This document shows positions 1 to 6,109 of a DNA stretch of 18,229 bases, piece by piece. How positions within the stretch are numbered: the stretch's first letter is position 1; each line of letters starts with the position of its first letter. Below the pieces are notes generated by a model. The model worked only from the letters and a program-made list of their open reading frames with translations, made no database searches and was not told the origin of the DNA. A program made the position numbers and the translations under genes. This DNA comes from Saprospiraceae bacterium (GTDB lineage: Bacteria; Bacteroidota; Bacteroidia; Chitinophagales; Saprospiraceae), in NCBI GenBank assembly GCA_020628755.1, contig JAHDEQ010000038.1, positions 4,402-22,630 on the forward strand, in the 5' to 3' direction.

Positions 1-146
1 AAATCAATATGAATAACAAATAATAATAAAAACAAGCTAGAACTTGTGATATTACAATAGACCAAATTGTCTATAAAATCTACAAAATAATGGTTTTTAT
101 ATTAATTGTCGAAATTTTAGCTAGGATAAGCATTAAAATTTATTTT
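1..146. other. AT-rich intergenic stretch downstream of aspartate kinase
   Basis: No coding region is visible. It follows the stop of the minus-strand aspartate kinase, so it probably holds that gene's 3' end. A weak hairpin (ATAGAC at 57-62 with GTCTAT at 69-74, loop of 6) could help end transcription but lacks a convincing T-run. Positions 106-119 are a perfect inverted copy of 1449-1462 at the other end of the kinase gene. Confidence 0.4.
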
Positions 147-1445
147 TTAAGCATCAATTCGTTCTAAAATGGGAACATTTTTGACGACCATTTGGACGGT
201 ATTGCGAATTTTGTTTTCCAATAAAAGCATTTTATCGGTTCGCAGTTGATTCAAAATGGTTTTGTTGGCATATCTTACGGTTATCAGTTCTAAATCTTTA
301 TCAATATTGACCGCATAATTTTCCTGTAACTGTTGTACAAAGTTGGCTACACGGTCGTCCACATCATTGACACAAATCGAAAAACTGATTGCTGTATTTT
401 GCATCATATTGATGCGTAATCGTTGCTTAGTAGCTTGTTCAAAAATAAATTTTAAATGTGGCTCGGCAACAAAAGAAAAATCTAAAGTTGAAATATGAAT
501 GAGTGCTTGATTTTTTTCAACAGCTACCATTGGAGGATAATTTTCGTCCAAATTGGCTGTAATTTGAGTTCCTGAGCCATTGGGTTCTATAAATGACTTC
601 ACAAACAAAGGAATACTTTTGTTTTGCAAGGGCTTTATAGTTTTGGGGTGGATAACTTTTGCTCCATAGTAAGTCATTTCGATAGCTTCTCGATAAGACA
701 ATCTATCTATTTTTGTGACATTTTCAAATAATCGAGGGTCAGCCGTCAAAACACCTGGTACATCTTTCCAAATTGCCATATATTCTGCATCCAAACAGTA
801 GGACAAAATCGCTGCTGTATAATCAGAGCCTTCACGCCCCAAAGTGGTCGTAAAGTTTTCGGAAGTGGATGCAATAAAACCTTGTGTCAAAACAAATCCT
901 TCCTGTTCAAATAAGGGCTTTATGAGGCGATTGCAATTCTCTTGAGTCTCTGTCCATTGGACATTAGCAGAACGATAAGTATTGTCGGTCAAAATCAGAT
1001 CTCGTGCATCTGTCCAGTGCGTTGGTAGGCCGATATGATTAAAATAAGCTGCTACTATTTTGGTAGAAGCTAACTCCCCTACCGAAATCATTTGGTCATA
1101 CAAATAGTCATACTCATCTTGCATTTCTTCTTCTAAAATCCATTCGATTTCGACGAAAGTATCATTTAGTAAATCGTAAATTTCATGTGCTTCGCCAAAT
1201 AGCTCTTTGCATACCTCATAGTGCTGTTGTTTGACCTGATTTAGCAGTTCAAAAGCATCGCCTGTCTTGCTGGCATAAGCCTGCAAGATTGCCTCTAGTG
1301 CATTGGTCGTTTTGCCCATTGCCGATACAACTATCGCCAACTTTTCTTCACTATATTTTTGAACAATTTGGCCTACATTTTTTATAGCAGGAGCATCTTT
1401 TATGGATGCACCACCAAATTTAAAAACCTTGATATTGGAATTCAT
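147..1445 (-). CDS. lysC: Aspartate kinase (monofunctional)
   Basis: Phosphorylates L-aspartate with ATP to 4-phospho-L-aspartate, the first step towards lysine/diaminopimelate, threonine and methionine; cytoplasmic. The 432-residue product opens with the kinase signature KFGGAS (residues 9-14). It also has SVGELAS (121-127), the glycine-rich substrate loop GREGSD (203-208) and WKDVPGVLTADPR (226-238). The last 120 or so residues look like ACT regulatory repeats, so feedback inhibition by an end product is likely but the effector cannot be read. No homoserine dehydrogenase domain follows, so this is not a ThrA fusion. The frame stays open 13 codons further upstream, but the ATG at 1445 directly precedes the conserved N-terminus and lies just below a good TAnnTTTG promoter. 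No lysine riboswitch is visible upstream. Confidence 0.93.
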   Translation of the reverse strand: MNSNIKVFKFGGASIKDAPAIKNVGQIVQKYSEEKLAIVVSAMGKTTNALEAILQAYASKTGDAFELLNQVKQQHYEVCKELFGEAHEIYDLLNDTFVEIEWILEEEMQDEYDYLYDQMISVGELASTKIVAAYFNHIGLPTHWTDARDLILTDNTYRSANVQWTETQENCNRLIKPLFEQEGFVLTQGFIASTSENFTTTLGREGSDYTAAILSYCLDAEYMAIWKDVPGVLTADPRLFENVTKIDRLSYREAIEMTYYGAKVIHPKTIKPLQNKSIPLFVKSFIEPNGSGTQITANLDENYPPMVAVEKNQALIHISTLDFSFVAEPHLKFIFEQATKQRLRINMMQNTAISFSICVNDVDDRVANFVQQLQENYAVNIDKDLELITVRYANKTILNQLRTDKMLLLENKIRNTVQMVVKNVPILERIDA

Positions 1446-1459
1446 TTTTAAAATTTCGA

Positions 1460-1490
1460 CAAAAGTAATAAAACTCAAGTGCAAGTTTCA
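1460..1490 (-). promoter_or_regulatory. Bacteroidota-type promoter of aspartate kinase
   Basis: Read on the minus strand, TACTTTTG (1467-1460) matches the -7 consensus TAnnTTTG of the Bacteroidota primary sigma factor. A TTG lies 21 bp upstream. The ATG is 14 nt beyond the -7 box, implying a leader of only about 8 nt. This suggests the kinase can be transcribed independently of the exonuclease gene upstream. Confidence 0.55.
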
Positions 1491-1503
1491 AGTACAAGTT
1501 CAA
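1476..1503. repeat. Short-period CAAGT repeat in the exonuclease/kinase gap
   Basis: Four CAAGT units start at 1476, 1482, 1489 and 1495, spaced 6, 7 and 6 bases apart, followed by a TTCAA remnant. They lie between the exonuclease stop and the kinase promoter and overlap its -33 region. The look resembles the 8-bp-period elements around iscX, though the period is less regular. Confidence 0.45.
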
Positions 1504-1547
1504 AATAATTGTATTTTAACTCGAGTTTTATATCGTAGATTATTCCG

Positions 1548-2090
1548 TCAAACGACCCACTCATCGAAGTATTTAATGAATATTTTGGCGAGATTTTCGG
1601 CATCCGAAATGGCTCGATGGTGAATGCCTGTGAACTCAAAACCTTCTTTTTCGACAGAGGTACGCAGTCCCCGTGTTTTTTTGAGTCCTCGTATATTTTT
1701 GTATTGTTTTTTGACATTGATGTGCTGATCTACCCAATAAGAATCGAGTTGGTGAAGTTCGCAATTGTCTATCATGATTTTGCGGTCAAAATCGCCCCAA
1801 GAGCAAAGCGTATAGTCTTCGTCATAAATCTCGGCCCAATCTTGAAAGGCTTCAATCACTTGTGGAAATTTTTTGGAACGATCCACATCTTCTTGCTGTA
1901 TGGAAGTGAGTCTTTTGCAAAAAATGGAGAGCGTTGGATGGACAATTGGTCGGATAAACTTATCAAAAGTGCCTATAACTTCACTGTAATCGTTGAGTAA
2001 AACTGCACCAATTTCTATGATTTCTTGGGTATCGGAAGGGGCAGCTCCGTCCCAACAAGTCGCTTCTATGTCAAAAATTATATAATTCAC
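1548..2090 (-). CDS. DEDDh-family 3'-5' exonuclease (KapD/Eri-1-like)
   Basis: A 180-residue single-domain nuclease of the DnaQ-like superfamily, expected to remove nucleotides from 3' ends of RNA or single-stranded DNA using two metal ions. ExoI is FDIEAT with D7 and E9. ExoII lies around GDFD (D100/D102). ExoIII has H158 and D163 in HHRAISDA, which places it in the DEDDh rather than the DEDDy group. The compact size and the CWDG next to ExoI resemble KapD/Eri-1-type RNA exonucleases more than the DNA polymerase epsilon subunit, but the substrate is not determined. The start is a GTG that encodes the first residue directly before the ExoI strand; no in-frame ATG gives the full domain. It sits 300 bp below maf and 102 bp above the aspartate kinase. 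Confidence 0.85.
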   Translation of the reverse strand: MNYIIFDIEATCWDGAAPSDTQEIIEIGAVLLNDYSEVIGTFDKFIRPIVHPTLSIFCKRLTSIQQEDVDRSKKFPQVIEAFQDWAEIYDEDYTLCSWGDFDRKIMIDNCELHQLDSYWVDQHINVKKQYKNIRGLKKTRGLRTSVEKEGFEFTGIHHRAISDAENLAKIFIKYFDEWVV

Positions 2091-2390
2091 GTAGGGTAAA
2101 TTTCAAGAACGAGAGTTTCCCAAATGCAGGACTTCAAGCTCAGGTTTGATTCTAAAAAAATCAAGTAAAGACTCTAATATTTTAACAAGAAAATTTGGTA
2201 TAAAGTTGCAAAACGCTTTCAGTTTTGGTTCTTTGACTTTTTCCGTAAAAATATTTCCATTCAAATCTAAATCCCCGACAGTTGTGCGGGGCAGGCGTTC
2301 ACTTCCTACGGTCGTTCTCTCTTTTATTTTGAACGGAACACGGAACCTGCCTGCGCAGGCAGGTTTGTCAAAGAAGGTCAAGTTTTAGGT
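2091..2390. repeat. Intergenic patch with REP-like palindromes
   Basis: A 300-bp gap between maf and the exonuclease. Its right half is far more GC-rich than its surroundings and holds two palindromes. One is a perfect 22-bp palindrome at 2344-2365, centred on CCTGCCTGCGCAGGCAGG. The other is a hairpin at 2273-2291 with a CCCCG/CGGGG stem. Palindromes of this kind recur in many Bacteroidota genomes as dispersed intergenic elements. Open frames on both strands (92 and 80 codons) run through the palindromes and have no recognisable protein features, so I do not call a gene. The palindrome may also act as a bidirectional terminator or mRNA 3' stabiliser for maf. Confidence 0.55.
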
Positions 2391-2963
2391 TTAAAATTGA
2401 TGCAACTCTTGATAAATTCGATTGACGGGCAAGCCCATAATATTGGCGTGTGTACCTTCAATTTTGTCTATTTTGCAATGCCCAATCCATTCTTGAATGG
2501 CATAACTCCCTGCCTTGTCGAAGGGTTGATACTTGTTGATATAAAATTCGATTTCTGCTTGCGAAAGTTTTGAAAAAAACACTTTGGCTACTTCCGAAAA
2601 AGTAACTTCTTTTTCATGCGTCCACAAACAAACTCCCGTAATAACGAGATGCATTTTGTCGGACAATGTAGTTAGCATTCGCACTGCATCTTGATGGTTT
2701 TTGGGTTTTTCAAAAATCTCATTTTCAAGAATAACAATTGTATCTGAAGTGATAAGCAGTTCATTTTTCTGAATTAAATGCTTTGCTTCTGTTGCTTTCT
2801 TTTTGGCAATAAAAGCTGCTACATCTTGTACATCCATATCCGATGGAAAACTTTCGTCCGCATCAATGCTGCGCACTTCAAAGTCGAAACCTGCTTCTGT
2901 TAAAAGTTGTTTACGACGAGGTGATTTTGAAGCAAGTATGAGTTTTTTATTGAGATTTAGCAT
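2391..2963 (-). CDS. maf: Maf family nucleoside-triphosphate pyrophosphatase
   Basis: Maf/YhdE-like house-cleaning enzyme that hydrolyses non-canonical or surplus NTPs (typically dTTP/UTP or modified pyrimidine nucleotides) to NMP and pyrophosphate; cytoplasmic. The 190-residue length is normal. The N-terminal signature LILASKSPRRKQLL (8-21) forms the phosphate-binding edge. The catalytic acid lies in ITSDT (D74), followed by EKP (85-87). The C-terminal GSYAIQE, the IEGTHANIMGLP loop and a final short helix are in the usual order. The ATG at 2963 directly precedes the first beta strand. The upstream prenyltransferase stops 44 bp before it on the same strand, so co-transcription is plausible. 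Substrate preference is not certain from sequence. Confidence 0.92.
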   Translation of the reverse strand: MLNLNKKLILASKSPRRKQLLTEAGFDFEVRSIDADESFPSDMDVQDVAAFIAKKKATEAKHLIQKNELLITSDTIVILENEIFEKPKNHQDAVRMLTTLSDKMHLVITGVCLWTHEKEVTFSEVAKVFFSKLSQAEIEFYINKYQPFDKAGSYAIQEWIGHCKIDKIEGTHANIMGLPVNRIYQELHQF

Positions 2964-2972
2964 AGTAATTTT

Positions 2973-2992
2973 GAATGCAAGAATGCATGAAT
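2973..2992. repeat. 8-bp tandem repeat in the prenyltransferase/maf gap
   Basis: GAATGCAA, GAATGCAT and GAAT: two and a half copies with exact 8-bp period, filling much of the 44-bp space between the prenyltransferase stop and the maf start. It shares the period of the larger hairpin elements around iscX but not their sequence. Confidence 0.4.
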
Positions 2993-3007
2993 TTTAAAAG
3001 AATTAAT

Positions 3008-3940
3008 TCAAATGAAGGGCAAATATAACAATCCTAATAACATTAATATTTTGATGCAAAAACTAAGGTGTGAAAAATCTTTTTTGGCTTTGGCCAAAAA
3101 TAGCTTAATGAGTATATACAAAGTGGGAAATATCAAACATATTAGGAAATAATAGTCTTCTAAATTCATTACACCATCCCAAGTCATTCGCTCAAAAAGG
3201 ACATAACCAAGCAATAATAAAAAGGTCAAAAATATTGCCCAAACTTTTGCTTTTTGTATTCCCAAAACAATGGGAATTGTTTTGCAATTGGCCAATTTAT
3301 CGCCTTCTACATCCTCAATATCCTTGACTACTTCACGCATTAAAGTCGTTAAAAAAGCAAAAATGATATAGGCAAAAATGATTTTATATTCAAAATGAAA
3401 ATTATTTATATCATCTTCATTTCCAGACCATAAAGCAATAAAAACATTGCTTTCTGCTACACAAATAATTGCTGGCACAAAAGCACAAAATAAAGCCACT
3501 ATCAAATTCCCAATAAAGAATGATTTTTTAAAAATAGTAGAATAAAAATACAACAAACCAACTGTGACAGGATAAACAAACAATAAATGGAAATTATTGG
3601 TTTGTTGTGCTATAAAAATAGATAAAATAAACCCTAATAAAACACTTGCAAAATAAAAGTAAAATGATTGCTTTTTATTGATTCCATTTCCGATAAAAAC
3701 TTTTTTGGGTTTGTTTACCAAATCAATTTCATAATCCACTATATCATTGATGATATAGCCGCCCGCAGCAATGAGCATCGTCGTTAAAACCAATAAAAAA
3801 AAGAGGAAAGAACTAAGGTTTGAATTAATCGTATTTTCAGAAATAGCAAAGAAAGGAACAAAAATCGAGTAATAAATCAAATACTGTGTAGCAGCAACAA
3901 TCAATAAATTAGGAAATCGAATAAGTTTTAGTAAGGTCAT
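3008..3940 (-). CDS. UbiA-family polyprenyltransferase (digeranylgeranylglyceryl-phosphate-synthase-like)
   Basis: Integral membrane enzyme that transfers a polyprenyl group from its diphosphate to an acceptor. Both Mg-diphosphate motifs are intact: NDIVDYEID (N65, D66, D69, D73) followed by NKP, and DIEDVEGD (D207, D210, D214). The 310 residues show about eight to nine hydrophobic segments, the usual UbiA fold. Bacteroidota members in this HAD phosphatase-UbiA-Maf neighbourhood are commonly annotated as geranylgeranylglycerol-phosphate geranylgeranyltransferase-like. The acceptor is not readable, and menaquinone- or heme-type prenylation cannot be excluded. Its ATG follows the stop of the phosphatase gene with no gap (TAA then ATG), which points to translational coupling. 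Confidence 0.87.
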   Translation of the reverse strand: MTLLKLIRFPNLLIVAATQYLIYYSIFVPFFAISENTINSNLSSFLFFLLVLTTMLIAAGGYIINDIVDYEIDLVNKPKKVFIGNGINKKQSFYFYFASVLLGFILSIFIAQQTNNFHLLFVYPVTVGLLYFYSTIFKKSFFIGNLIVALFCAFVPAIICVAESNVFIALWSGNEDDINNFHFEYKIIFAYIIFAFLTTLMREVVKDIEDVEGDKLANCKTIPIVLGIQKAKVWAIFLTFLLLLGYVLFERMTWDGVMNLEDYYFLICLIFPTLYILIKLFLAKAKKDFSHLSFCIKILMLLGLLYLPFI

Positions 3941-4471
3941 TTACTCCAAATCCAATCGGATATTAGGAACCGTGTCCACCCAATTGCCATGTAGGCGCAA
4001 TACTTTTTCAATAACATCACGTACACAACCTCTTCCACCTTCAATTGGAGAAATATAATTGCTTATTTCTTTAATCTCATGTGCTGCATCGGCAGGACAA
4101 ACAGGCAAATGAACCCTACGCATCGCTTCATAATCAGGTAAATCGTCTCCCATATACAAAGTTCTGTTGAGGTCAATTTCATAAGAACTTACATACTCAT
4201 CCAAGGCTTCGAGTTTATCATAAATACCAAAATAAACTTCTTGTACACCCAATGCTTTCAGACGATCAACGACCCCTTTGGAGCGTCCGCCTGTGATGAT
4301 ACATACATTATAACCTTCAACAACAGCCTTTCGCATGGCATAGCCATCACGAGTATTCATTTTACGCAACAGCGAGCCATCTTCTTGAATGACTAATTCA
4401 GAATTGGTCAATACCCCATCTACATCAAAAATAAAGGTATTTATATCACGAAATTTTTCTAGGCTATTCAT
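3941..4471 (-). CDS. kdsC: KdsC-like HAD-IIIA phosphatase (KDO-8-phosphate phosphatase)
   Basis: Expected to dephosphorylate 3-deoxy-D-manno-octulosonate 8-phosphate to KDO for lipopolysaccharide inner core synthesis; soluble, normally a tetramer. The 176-residue capless HAD fold shows motif I DVDGVLT (nucleophile D16, acid/base D18), motif II threonine T60 in IITGGRS, a motif III lysine near K86, and motif IV GDDLPD (D109, D110, D113). The tail signature GGRGCVRD (145-152) matches the KdsC GGxGAVRE loop that reaches a neighbouring active site. No kdsA or kdsB lies here, so the assignment rests on the protein alone; a related N-acylneuraminate-9-phosphatase-type activity is the main alternative. 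It overlaps nothing and ends directly at the prenyltransferase start. Confidence 0.85.
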   Translation of the reverse strand: MNSLEKFRDINTFIFDVDGVLTNSELVIQEDGSLLRKMNTRDGYAMRKAVVEGYNVCIITGGRSKGVVDRLKALGVQEVYFGIYDKLEALDEYVSSYEIDLNRTLYMGDDLPDYEAMRRVHLPVCPADAAHEIKEISNYISPIEGGRGCVRDVIEKVLRLHGNWVDTVPNIRLDLE

Positions 4472-4475
4472 ACTT

Positions 4476-4562
4476 ATAAGGTGTTCACGTGTTCAAGTAT
4501 TCACGTGTTCACGTTGGTTTTGAACCAGATTACATGAACACATGAACACTTGAACACCTTAT
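4476..4562. repeat. Long hairpin of 8-bp tandem repeats between iscX and kdsC
   Basis: Left arm 4476-4514 is ATAAG followed by about four copies of GTGTTCAC-like 8-mers. Right arm 4532-4562 carries the complementary series (ACATGAAC, ACATGAAC, ACTTGAAC) and ends in ACCTTAT. The arms pair over about 30 bp if one 8-mer of the longer arm loops out. The apex holds its own small hairpin, TGGTT/AACCA at 4515-4527. The element fills the whole gap between the iscX stop and the kdsC start, touching the last base of the iscX stop. There is no T-run, so it is not a standard terminator; it may stop, slow or stabilise the transcript. Confidence 0.75.
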
Positions 4563-4807
4563 TACTGATTATCACGCCATTCGTAAACCCACTTGGCTTG
4601 AATTTGTTCGAGGTGGCCTTCGTTGCAGTCTTCTCGTTTGCCTTCAAAACTAGGGATTTCGAGTACCCACTCAATGAGGTCGGTAAAGCGAATACGGTAG
4701 ATTTTACCTTCGGTAAAATCGTCGCCAAATTTATCATACAATTTAATGGCAATGTCTTCATAATCTTGCCATTCGATAGGTAAATCGTCTATGTCTTCAA
4801 AAGCCAT
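4562..4807 (-). CDS. iscX: IscX (YfhJ) iron-sulfur assembly accessory protein
   Basis: Small acidic helical protein that in Escherichia coli binds the cysteine desulfurase IscS and iron and tunes Fe-S cluster formation. The 81-residue product has the family core: an N-terminal DYEDIAIKLYDKFGDDF helix and the hallmark RFTDLIEWV (residues 44-52), followed by F, then NEGHLEQIQAKW near the C-terminus, which parallels the E. coli NEKILEAILLVW end. The length is slightly above the usual 66-70. It follows the ferredoxin gene by 84 bp on the same strand, matching the fdx-iscX order at the end of the classical isc operon. That is strong support for the call even though iscS, iscU and hscBA are absent here. 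Confidence 0.9.
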   Translation of the reverse strand: MAFEDIDDLPIEWQDYEDIAIKLYDKFGDDFTEGKIYRIRFTDLIEWVLEIPSFEGKREDCNEGHLEQIQAKWVYEWRDNQ

Positions 4808-4829
4808 CTTTATCTGTGTTTGTGTGTCA

Positions 4830-4881
4830 AAGTGTTTATGTGTTTATGTTTTGCCATAGACGCACAAACACATAGACACTT
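4830..4881. repeat. 8-bp-period hairpin between fdx and iscX
   Basis: Left arm 4830-4848 and right arm 4863-4881 are 19-bp inverted repeats differing at two positions, with a 14-nt loop. Both arms are built from 8-bp units (GTGTTTAT-type on the left, CATAGACA-type on the right), and the left series extends back to about 4816. A further TATCT/AGATA pair (4811-4815 and 4882-4886) brackets it. It belongs to the same class as the hairpin at 4476-4562 and fills the gap between the ferredoxin stop and the iscX start. Confidence 0.7.
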
Positions 4882-4891
4882 AGATACAAGT

Positions 4892-5239
4892 TTAATGTTC
4901 GTGTCCAATAATTTGTGATTGGTCTGGAATTTCAACCTCAATAATAGTGTCACCATCTGTATCCATGAGTACGCTTTGACAACCCAAACGCGATTCCAGA
5001 CGTGGATTTATAGCACGATCTATAAAATCTTCTTCTCGATCAGAAATCTCTGCCAAAAAATCTTCTCCTTCATTAATATATACATGGCAAGTACTACATG
5101 CACATACACAACCACAATTGTGATTGAGGTGAACCCCATTATCTTCAGCTACATCTAAAATCGAATCACCATTTTCTGCATCTTTAACAGTTACAGGTTG
5201 AATGTCTTTATCTTCAAACGTAAATTTTACTATTGCCAT
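4892..5239 (-). CDS. fdx: [2Fe-2S] ferredoxin, ISC/adrenodoxin type
   Basis: Electron carrier supplying electrons for Fe-S cluster assembly, possibly also for other oxidoreductases; cytoplasmic. The 115-residue protein has the adrenodoxin-type ligand pattern C-x5-C-x2-C (C42, C48, C51) plus a distant C87 in RLGCQ. Two extra cysteines (C44, C46) lie inside the ligand loop. The LNHNCG lead-in, the acidic helix LAEISDREEDFIDRA and a C-terminal beta strand VEIPDQSQ are typical of Fdx from isc operons. The ATG at 5239 gives a complete first beta strand and lies 22 nt below a strong TAnnTTTG promoter. It is the first gene of the minus-strand run, followed by iscX. Confidence 0.93.
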   Translation of the reverse strand: MAIVKFTFEDKDIQPVTVKDAENGDSILDVAEDNGVHLNHNCGCVCACSTCHVYINEGEDFLAEISDREEDFIDRAINPRLESRLGCQSVLMDTDGDTIIEVEIPDQSQIIGHEH

Positions 5240-5261
5240 TCAGGTTTGTTTATATTTTTCG

Positions 5262-5292
5262 CAAAAGTAATTTTATTCATTTAGGAAAACAA
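5262..5292 (-). promoter_or_regulatory. Bacteroidota-type promoter of fdx-iscX
   Basis: On the minus strand, TACTTTTG followed by C (5269-5262) is an excellent -7 box, with a TTG at 5292-5290, 20 bp upstream. The distance to the fdx ATG gives a leader of about 16 nt. It is the clearest promoter in the window and probably drives fdx and iscX, perhaps the genes beyond. Confidence 0.65.
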
Positions 5293-5431
5293 CTATCTTT
5301 TCAAGAAGTTTTGGGGCTTCCCAAAAAAGTAGTCTATGATTGTTAATATTCATACATGAATTTCAATTTCAATCTAAATTTGGTATATTGTACATGATAT
5401 TTTTTAAAACTCATAAACTCTAAACAAAAAG

Positions 5432-5710
5432 ATGGAAGAAAATAACAATGTTTCAGAAGAATTACACGAAGAACCAAGCATGATGGGCGGTCTAAAATCA
5501 ATTGGTTTTGCCCTAGTCATGTTTGCAATTGCATACTATTTCTATTACACCATGACCAACTACGAAAATGGCGAAGCTGTAAGAATGAATAGAATCTTAC
5601 TACTGGCTTACGGCATACTTGGAAAAAATATCACCGTAGGAATCTTATCTTTAATAGGTTTAGTCATCGGCTATGGCGGTGTCAATGAGATAATGCAATC
5701 TCAAAAGTAA
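5432..5710 (+). CDS. Small two-helix inner-membrane protein, function unknown
   Basis: I do not recognise this 92-residue protein. The first 20 residues are acidic and hydrophilic (MEENNNVSEELHEE). A hydrophobic helix follows at about 22-41 (FALVMFAIAYYFYY), then a short polar loop (43-52), then a second hydrophobic stretch from about 54 to 84 with glycines (GILSLIGLVIGYG). Two membrane helices with both ends on the same side fit the charge pattern. No signal peptidase site or catalytic motif is seen. The gene stands alone, divergent from fdx and followed by a strong terminator. A TAnnTTTG-like box (TAAATTTG, 5375-5382) lies upstream, without a good -33 partner. Clean hydrophobicity, the terminator and a sensible ATG support a real gene. 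Confidence 0.75.
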   Translation: MEENNNVSEELHEEPSMMGGLKSIGFALVMFAIAYYFYYTMTNYENGEAVRMNRILLLAYGILGKNITVGILSLIGLVIGYGGVNEIMQSQK

Positions 5711-5718
5711 ATCAAATG

Positions 5719-5762
5719 TACAAAATGGAGTGTTTTTTACTCCATTTTGTATTAGCGTTTTT
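5719..5762 (+). terminator. Intrinsic terminator after the small membrane protein gene
   Basis: A perfect 13-bp stem (5719-5731 with 5739-5751; core ACAAAATGGAGT) with a 7-nt T-rich loop, followed after a few bases by a T-run (5757-5762). It starts 9 nt after the stop codon. Confidence 0.8.
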
Positions 5763-5776
5763 TGTCAAGTCATAAT

Positions 5777-5822
5777 TACCCTTTAGAGGGTATGCGCACT
5801 ATCTTTTTTTCCTTTAACTTTG
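5777..5822 (+). promoter_or_regulatory. Palindromic operator-like motif plus promoter of giant gene 1
   Basis: TACC-CTTTAGAG-GGTA (5777-5792) is followed 22 bp later by TAACTTTG (5815-5822), a full match to the TAnnTTTG -7 box. No TTG is present at the usual -33 distance; the palindrome lies close to that place. The same arrangement, with the same N8 spacing and nearly the same distance to a TTTG box, precedes the second giant gene (11852-11898), suggesting a shared regulator. Confidence 0.5.
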
Positions 5823-6109
5823 TTCTGTATTTCCTACTAAAAGAATAATGCTTCCTTGTTCACTCATTTGTGAACCACAATCACTCCTTTTTACAATTAT
5901 CATTTCTTTTTGATTTCAGCAGCCTGAAATCAAACAAATTACATATTCAAAATTTTACCATAAAAGTTTTTAATTAGAAATTTTCTAGTCAAACTTTAAT
6001 GTATAATCGTATTGCTTTTCGCAAAACTGACAAGTCAATTTTGCAACAGTTTTTCAATGCAATTATTCAGCTAAAGAGGCTAATTATTTTTACAAAAAAC
6101 CGATTACTC
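5823..6109 (+). other. Long 5' leader of giant gene 1 with hairpins
   Basis: About 280 nt lie between the predicted transcription start (near 5829) and the ATG at 6110. It contains a hairpin near the 5' end (GTTCAC 5858-5863 with GTGAAC 5870-5875) and a perfect 11-bp stem with a 4-nt loop (TTTGATTTCAG 5909-5919 with 5924-5934). Next to that stem is CAAATTACATATT (5935-5947), a 13-mer also found in the leader of the second giant gene. No T-run follows the 11-bp stem, so it is not an obvious terminator. Confidence 0.5.

Noticed and set aside
1475..1717. Open frame of 80 codons overlapping the 3' end of the exonuclease gene
   Set aside because: It lies in another frame of the same strand over a conserved exonuclease region (the ExoIII part) and has no family resemblance.
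2103..2388. Overlapping small open frames on both strands between maf and the exonuclease
   Set aside because: Both run through the palindromic repeat patch, have no recognisable features, and neither has a promoter or hydrophobic or structural pattern that favours it.
5999..6109. N-terminal extension of giant protein 1 by 37 residues
   Set aside because: It would place a basic, partly hydrophobic stretch ahead of the signal peptide; the ATG at 6110 gives a normal signal peptide. The NRLL similarity to the paralogue leaves slight doubt.
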